7,872 nt of DNA from Bacillota bacterium (lineage in GTDB: Bacteria > Bacillota > Clostridia > Clostridiales > Clostridiaceae). The stretch is taken from the NCBI GenBank assembly GCA_023424785.1, contig JAFADP010000152.1, positions 1-7,872 on the forward strand, in the 5' to 3' direction. A model generated the notes under the pieces. The model was not told where the DNA came from, did no database searches, and was given only the letters and a program-made list of their open reading frames with translations. Position 1 is the stretch's first letter, and each line of letters opens with the position of its first letter. Positions 4,889 through 7,872 of the stretch are shown in pieces. A program made the translations under genes and the position numbers.

Positions 4889-7270
4889 ATGAAATTATTT
4901 ATTATAGCTAAAAGTAATATGAAGAAGAAAAAAAGTAATCTTATTATTTTATTCTTATTAATTTCTATTGCTACAATGCTTCTTTATACAGGAATAAATG
5001 TACTTACAAAAATAAATACCTTTATGATAGAAAAAAATGAAGCTCAAAATGGACCACATGCACAGTTTATAACTACTACTGGTTATAGGGATGAAGTTAC
5101 TGATTTATTAAAGAAACAAGATGGCCTTAAAGAATTAGATACTGATGAGATATTAATGACAATTGGTACTAATAAATTGTTTAATGAACATAGGGATAAA
5201 GAACCAGAAGAAATGAGCTTTATTATGGGTGATTATGAAAATAATAAATCTATACCTAATGTTAAGATTGTTGAAAAGGGAAAAGAATATAAAGAAAACA
5301 GTATTATATTACCTATGTATATGAAAGTGGCAAAGGGATATAAAATTGGAGATACTATAGAAATAGAAACTAGTAAAAAAACATATGAATACGAAATTTA
5401 TGGATTTGTTGAAGATGTAATGTATGCAACAATAAGTAATATTAGTGTTTATAGATGTTATATTTCACATGATGAATTTGTAGAGTTAAAAAATAATGAT
5501 TCATCATATACCACTTATGATGAATATAATGTAAGAATTACAGATGTTAATACCTCTAAAGATTTTGATGAAAATACAGTGAAGGCAATGAAGGATGTAC
5601 TTAATGATGGGACCTTTTCTTGTTTTCTTGGACTTAGTTTTACATTAATGAGCCAAGGTACTGGAATGTTTATTAATATTTTAATGGGTATACTTGCTGT
5701 ATTTGCATTTTTTATACTTGCAATATCAATAATTGTTATTAGATTTAGTATAATTACTAATATTGAAAATAATCTTTCAAATGTAGGAATATTAGAGGCT
5801 GTAGGTTATACAACTAAGCAATTAGCATTAGCAGCAATAATAGAATATATGATAGTTGCAGCTTTAGGAATTTTTGCAGGATTACTAATGGCATTAGCAT
5901 CATCATCAATTATAGCATCTATAGTATCAGGGTCCATAGGCTTAGTATGGAAAACTAGCTTTGATATTATATCAGCTTTAATTAGTGTATTTTCTGTAGC
6001 ATTGCTAGTATTAATTGTAACCTTTATATCCACTAGAAAGTATCATAAAATAACACCTTTAGATGCATTGCGTGAAGGGGTAAAAAATCATCATTTTAAG
6101 AAAAATTACTTTGAATTATCAAAAACAAAACTTGGATTAAATACTGCCCTTGGTATGAAGTCCATGTTTCATAATAAAAAACAAAATATATCTATTATGA
6201 TTATAGTAGCATTATTATCATTTACTTGTACAATATGCTTAGCTCTATATTATAACTTTGTAGTAGATGATAAAGCTATGGTTACTCTTGTAGGAATTGA
6301 AAAGCCAGATATATCATTTATTAGTAATAATTTAGATAGTAATATTGAAAATATAGAAAAAGAAATAATAAATGATAAAGAAGTAGCTTCAGTTCTTCAA
6401 TATGGATATGTATCTATAACAGTACAAAAAGGTGAAAAGGAAGCTTCTGTTTCAGCAGATGTATATGATAAACCAACAGATTTAACTGTGAATACTTTAC
6501 TTGAAGGACGTAGACCTAAGCATAATAATGAAATAAATTTAACTAGTAGCGTTTTAGAGAGCATTGAGGCAGAAGTTGGAGATACAATTACTGTTAACTA
6601 TAATGGGAATGAAAAGTCTTTTGTAGTAGTAGGAAAAACTCAACAAATATCTAATATGGGATTAGGAGCTTTAATGATGGAGAGTGGAGCGCAAGAGTTA
6701 GTTGAAGGATATAACTGTAGTACTTTGTATATATATTTAGATGATAATGTAAATATTCAAAATAAAGTAGATGAATATAAGAAAGAATTTAAAGAAAAAT
6801 CATCTATTGAAGTTACAAATTTTGATGCAACATATCAAACTATTTTAAGCAGTTTTTCTAAATCATTATCAGCAATATGCATTTTATTCGTAGCAATAAC
6901 TATTTTTGTTATAGCTTTAATTATATATCTTGTAGTAAAAATGAAACTTATTAATGAAAGAAAGTTTATGGGGATATATAAAGCTCTTGGATATACTACA
7001 TTACAAGTAATTTGGCAAACAGTAATTCATTTTGCACCAATTGTATCTATAGGAGGTTTAATAGGATCTATAATAGGACAAAGAGCTATGGGAAAAGTTA
7101 CATCTCTTGCCCTTTCAATGTGTGGAATAGAGAATGCAAATATGATTGTACCAATAAGTTTAGTTATAGGGATTTTTATAGCAATTACTGTTTCTGCATT
7201 TTTATTAACACTATTAAGTGCAATAAGTATAAGAAAAATAGAACCATATAAAATGATTGTTGAAATGTAA
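4889..7270 (+). CDS. FtsX/MacB-type ABC permease, eight helices
   Basis: This 793-residue membrane protein starts one base after the ATPase stop, using GGGGTGG (4878-4884), so the two subunits are translated together. It is two tandem half-units. Each has an entry helix (18-37; 434-456), an extracytoplasmic domain of about 200-220 residues (38-260; 457-658) and three further helices (262-285, 311-336, 360-382; 660-683, 708-730, 752-780). A matching coupling motif occurs in both halves, ILEAVGYTTKQL (301-312) and IYKALGYTTLQV (696-707), and each half closes alike (ITPLDALRE; IEPYKMIVE). These are marks of the FtsX-like permease family, which often transmits force to outside domains rather than moving substrate through a channel. 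The eight-helix, two-outer-domain form differs from ten-helix BceB with its single large domain. Likely roles are extrusion of a peptide or lipid-linked molecule, or envelope stress defence; the substrate is unknown. Confidence 0.92.
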   Translation: MKLFIIAKSNMKKKKSNLIILFLLISIATMLLYTGINVLTKINTFMIEKNEAQNGPHAQFITTTGYRDEVTDLLKKQDGLKELDTDEILMTIGTNKLFNEHRDKEPEEMSFIMGDYENNKSIPNVKIVEKGKEYKENSIILPMYMKVAKGYKIGDTIEIETSKKTYEYEIYGFVEDVMYATISNISVYRCYISHDEFVELKNNDSSYTTYDEYNVRITDVNTSKDFDENTVKAMKDVLNDGTFSCFLGLSFTLMSQGTGMFINILMGILAVFAFFILAISIIVIRFSIITNIENNLSNVGILEAVGYTTKQLALAAIIEYMIVAALGIFAGLLMALASSSIIASIVSGSIGLVWKTSFDIISALISVFSVALLVLIVTFISTRKYHKITPLDALREGVKNHHFKKNYFELSKTKLGLNTALGMKSMFHNKKQNISIMIIVALLSFTCTICLALYYNFVVDDKAMVTLVGIEKPDISFISNNLDSNIENIEKEIINDKEVASVLQYGYVSITVQKGEKEASVSADVYDKPTDLTVNTLLEGRRPKHNNEINLTSSVLESIEAEVGDTITVNYNGNEKSFVVVGKTQQISNMGLGALMMESGAQELVEGYNCSTLYIYLDDNVNIQNKVDEYKKEFKEKSSIEVTNFDATYQTILSSFSKSLSAICILFVAITIFVIALIIYLVVKMKLINERKFMGIYKALGYTTLQVIWQTVIHFAPIVSIGGLIGSIIGQRAMGKVTSLALSMCGIENANMIVPISLVIGIFIAITVSAFLLTLLSAISIRKIEPYKMIVEM

Positions 7271-7284
7271 CTAATATAGCAATA

Positions 7285-7334
7285 CCTTCGTAATATAAAA
7301 TAGAGTATTATCTACTAAATAAAAATTACGGAGG
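7285..7334 (+). promoter_or_regulatory. Stem sequestering a ribosome binding site
   Basis: CCTTCGTAAT (7285-7294) pairs with ATTACGGAGG (7325-7334) through nine Watson-Crick pairs and one G-U, leaving a 30-base AT-rich loop. The 3' arm includes GGAGG (7330-7334), the ribosome binding site of the gene at 7342, so the folded RNA would block its translation. The 5' arm begins 15 bases after the permease stop. No convincing promoter lies in the 71-base gap; TATTAT (7306-7311) lacks a -35 and would remove the 5' arm. Pairing is seen; regulatory use is inferred. Confidence 0.5.
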
Positions 7335-7341
7335 ATGTAAA

Positions 7342-7842
7342 ATGAGAAAACAATATAAAAATCATAATTCATTAAATCAAAGAGAGATAATTTTATCTTA
7401 TTATGAAGAATGCAGTGATTGTGATATGACTGATTTTAATAAATTATTATGCGAATATTTTAAAGTAGCTGATGAAGCTGATAAGTACTTTGATAAAGCC
7501 GTAGAGTTATTAAAGAAGGCTATTTCTGTACAAGAAAAAGCTATTGAAAAGAGAAATATATCATTAAAGATATTAGCTAAAGCTGAAGAATGGTTAGATG
7601 AATGTGGTGAAGACTTTGATTTAGGCAATGAAAATTGTGAATGTGAAAAAATAGAAGAGCAAATAAGACACTTAATTAAAGTAGTAGTATTAGCAGAAGA
7701 TTGTGGATTAGAAGAAGCTAGAAAAGCACTTAAAGAATGGAGTAAGGCAAGAAAGTTAAATGAGAAATTTGCACCTTTATTTAATGAATATTTAAAATGT
7801 ATAGAAGAGGATGATAAGTGTTCCTATAATTATAAGCATTAA
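7342..7842 (+). CDS. Cysteine-rich helical protein of unknown function
   Basis: I do not recognise this 166-residue protein. It has no signal peptide or membrane helix and is very rich in K and E. Residues 31-84 and 103-158 look like long amphipathic helices, possibly a helical bundle or coiled coil. Nine cysteines (24, 27, 37, 88, 99, 101, 121, 153, 160) include close pairs C24/C27 and C99/C101, which could bind metal or form disulfides, as in some spore-associated or metal-handling proteins; that is a guess. Residues near 44-81 (ADEADKYFDKAVELLKKA, then AIEKRNISLKILAKAEE) suggest a weak heptad pattern. GGAGG at 7330-7334 sets the start with seven bases' spacing. Reading-frame quality, codon use and spacing fit a real gene. 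No terminator separates it from the permease, so it may share that transcript, yet the 71-base gap and the stem over its ribosome binding site point to separate control. Confidence 0.8.
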   Translation: MRKQYKNHNSLNQREIILSYYEECSDCDMTDFNKLLCEYFKVADEADKYFDKAVELLKKAISVQEKAIEKRNISLKILAKAEEWLDECGEDFDLGNENCECEKIEEQIRHLIKVVVLAEDCGLEEARKALKEWSKARKLNEKFAPLFNEYLKCIEEDDKCSYNYKH

Positions 7843-7855
7843 TCTAAAATAATAA

Positions 7856-7871
7856 TATAGGCATGTCTATA
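7856..7871. repeat. Near-palindrome at the window edge
   Basis: TATAGGCATGTCTATA is a 16-base dyad with one G-T position, 13 bases after the last stop codon. It could be the stem of a terminator whose T-tract lies beyond the window, or an operator. The window ends one base later, so neither can be decided. Confidence 0.35.
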
Positions 7872-7872
7872 A

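Noticed and set aside
7012..7251. Open frame of 79 codons on the + strand inside the permease gene
   Set aside because: It overlaps well-conserved FtsX permease sequence in another frame, has no ribosome binding site, and its residue content (many N, Y, C, K) is that of a shifted AT-rich frame.

Overview
The window reads as chromosomal DNA of a low-GC Gram-positive bacterium, most likely a Clostridium sensu stricto or close relative. Support comes from the very AT-rich composition, A/T-ending codons (AGA, TTA, ATA), strong AGGAGG/GGAGG-type ribosome binding sites, extended -10 promoters, and the protein families present. All seven genes I support lie on the + strand. I see no rRNA, tRNA, CRISPR array, insertion sequence or phage gene.

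Region 1 (1-1915) is an NAD salvage unit. A leader with two strong hairpins precedes a PnuC-type nicotinamide riboside transporter (177-872). Eleven bases later comes a bifunctional NadR-type enzyme (884-1885) carrying an NMN adenylyltransferase domain and a ribosylnicotinamide kinase domain. Together they would import nicotinamide riboside, phosphorylate it to NMN and adenylate it to NAD. The enzyme lacks the DNA-binding domain of enterobacterial NadR, so control must come from elsewhere. The leader is a good candidate because a CUCCC arm in it can pair either with a local partner or with the pnuC ribosome binding site. A clear intrinsic terminator (1886-1915) closes the unit.

Region 2 (1916-7270) is a two-component system next to an ABC transporter. 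An extended -10 promoter drives an OmpR-type response regulator (2059-2748), whose stop overlaps the start of a membrane histidine kinase (2745-4028). The 103-base gap that follows holds helically phased 11-base direct repeats (4034-4088) and an extended -10 inside a near-perfect palindrome (4086-4114). After it come an ABC ATPase (4132-4887) and a large eight-helix FtsX/MacB-type permease (4889-7270). The likely logic is that the kinase senses an envelope signal and the regulator binds the phased repeats to switch on the ABC pair. By analogy with other systems of this layout the role would be cell-envelope or antimicrobial-peptide defence, but the substrate cannot be read from sequence.

Region 3 (7271-7872) holds a cysteine-rich, mostly helical protein of unknown function (7342-7842). 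Its ribosome binding site can be locked in a 10-base-pair stem by a complementary stretch 36 bases upstream. No terminator separates it from the permease, so it may belong to the same transcript.

The least explained parts are the pnuC leader RNA, the phased-repeat/palindrome control region, and the last gene with its sequestering leader. No gene here is plainly a new system on its own. The novelty, if any, lies in these control elements.
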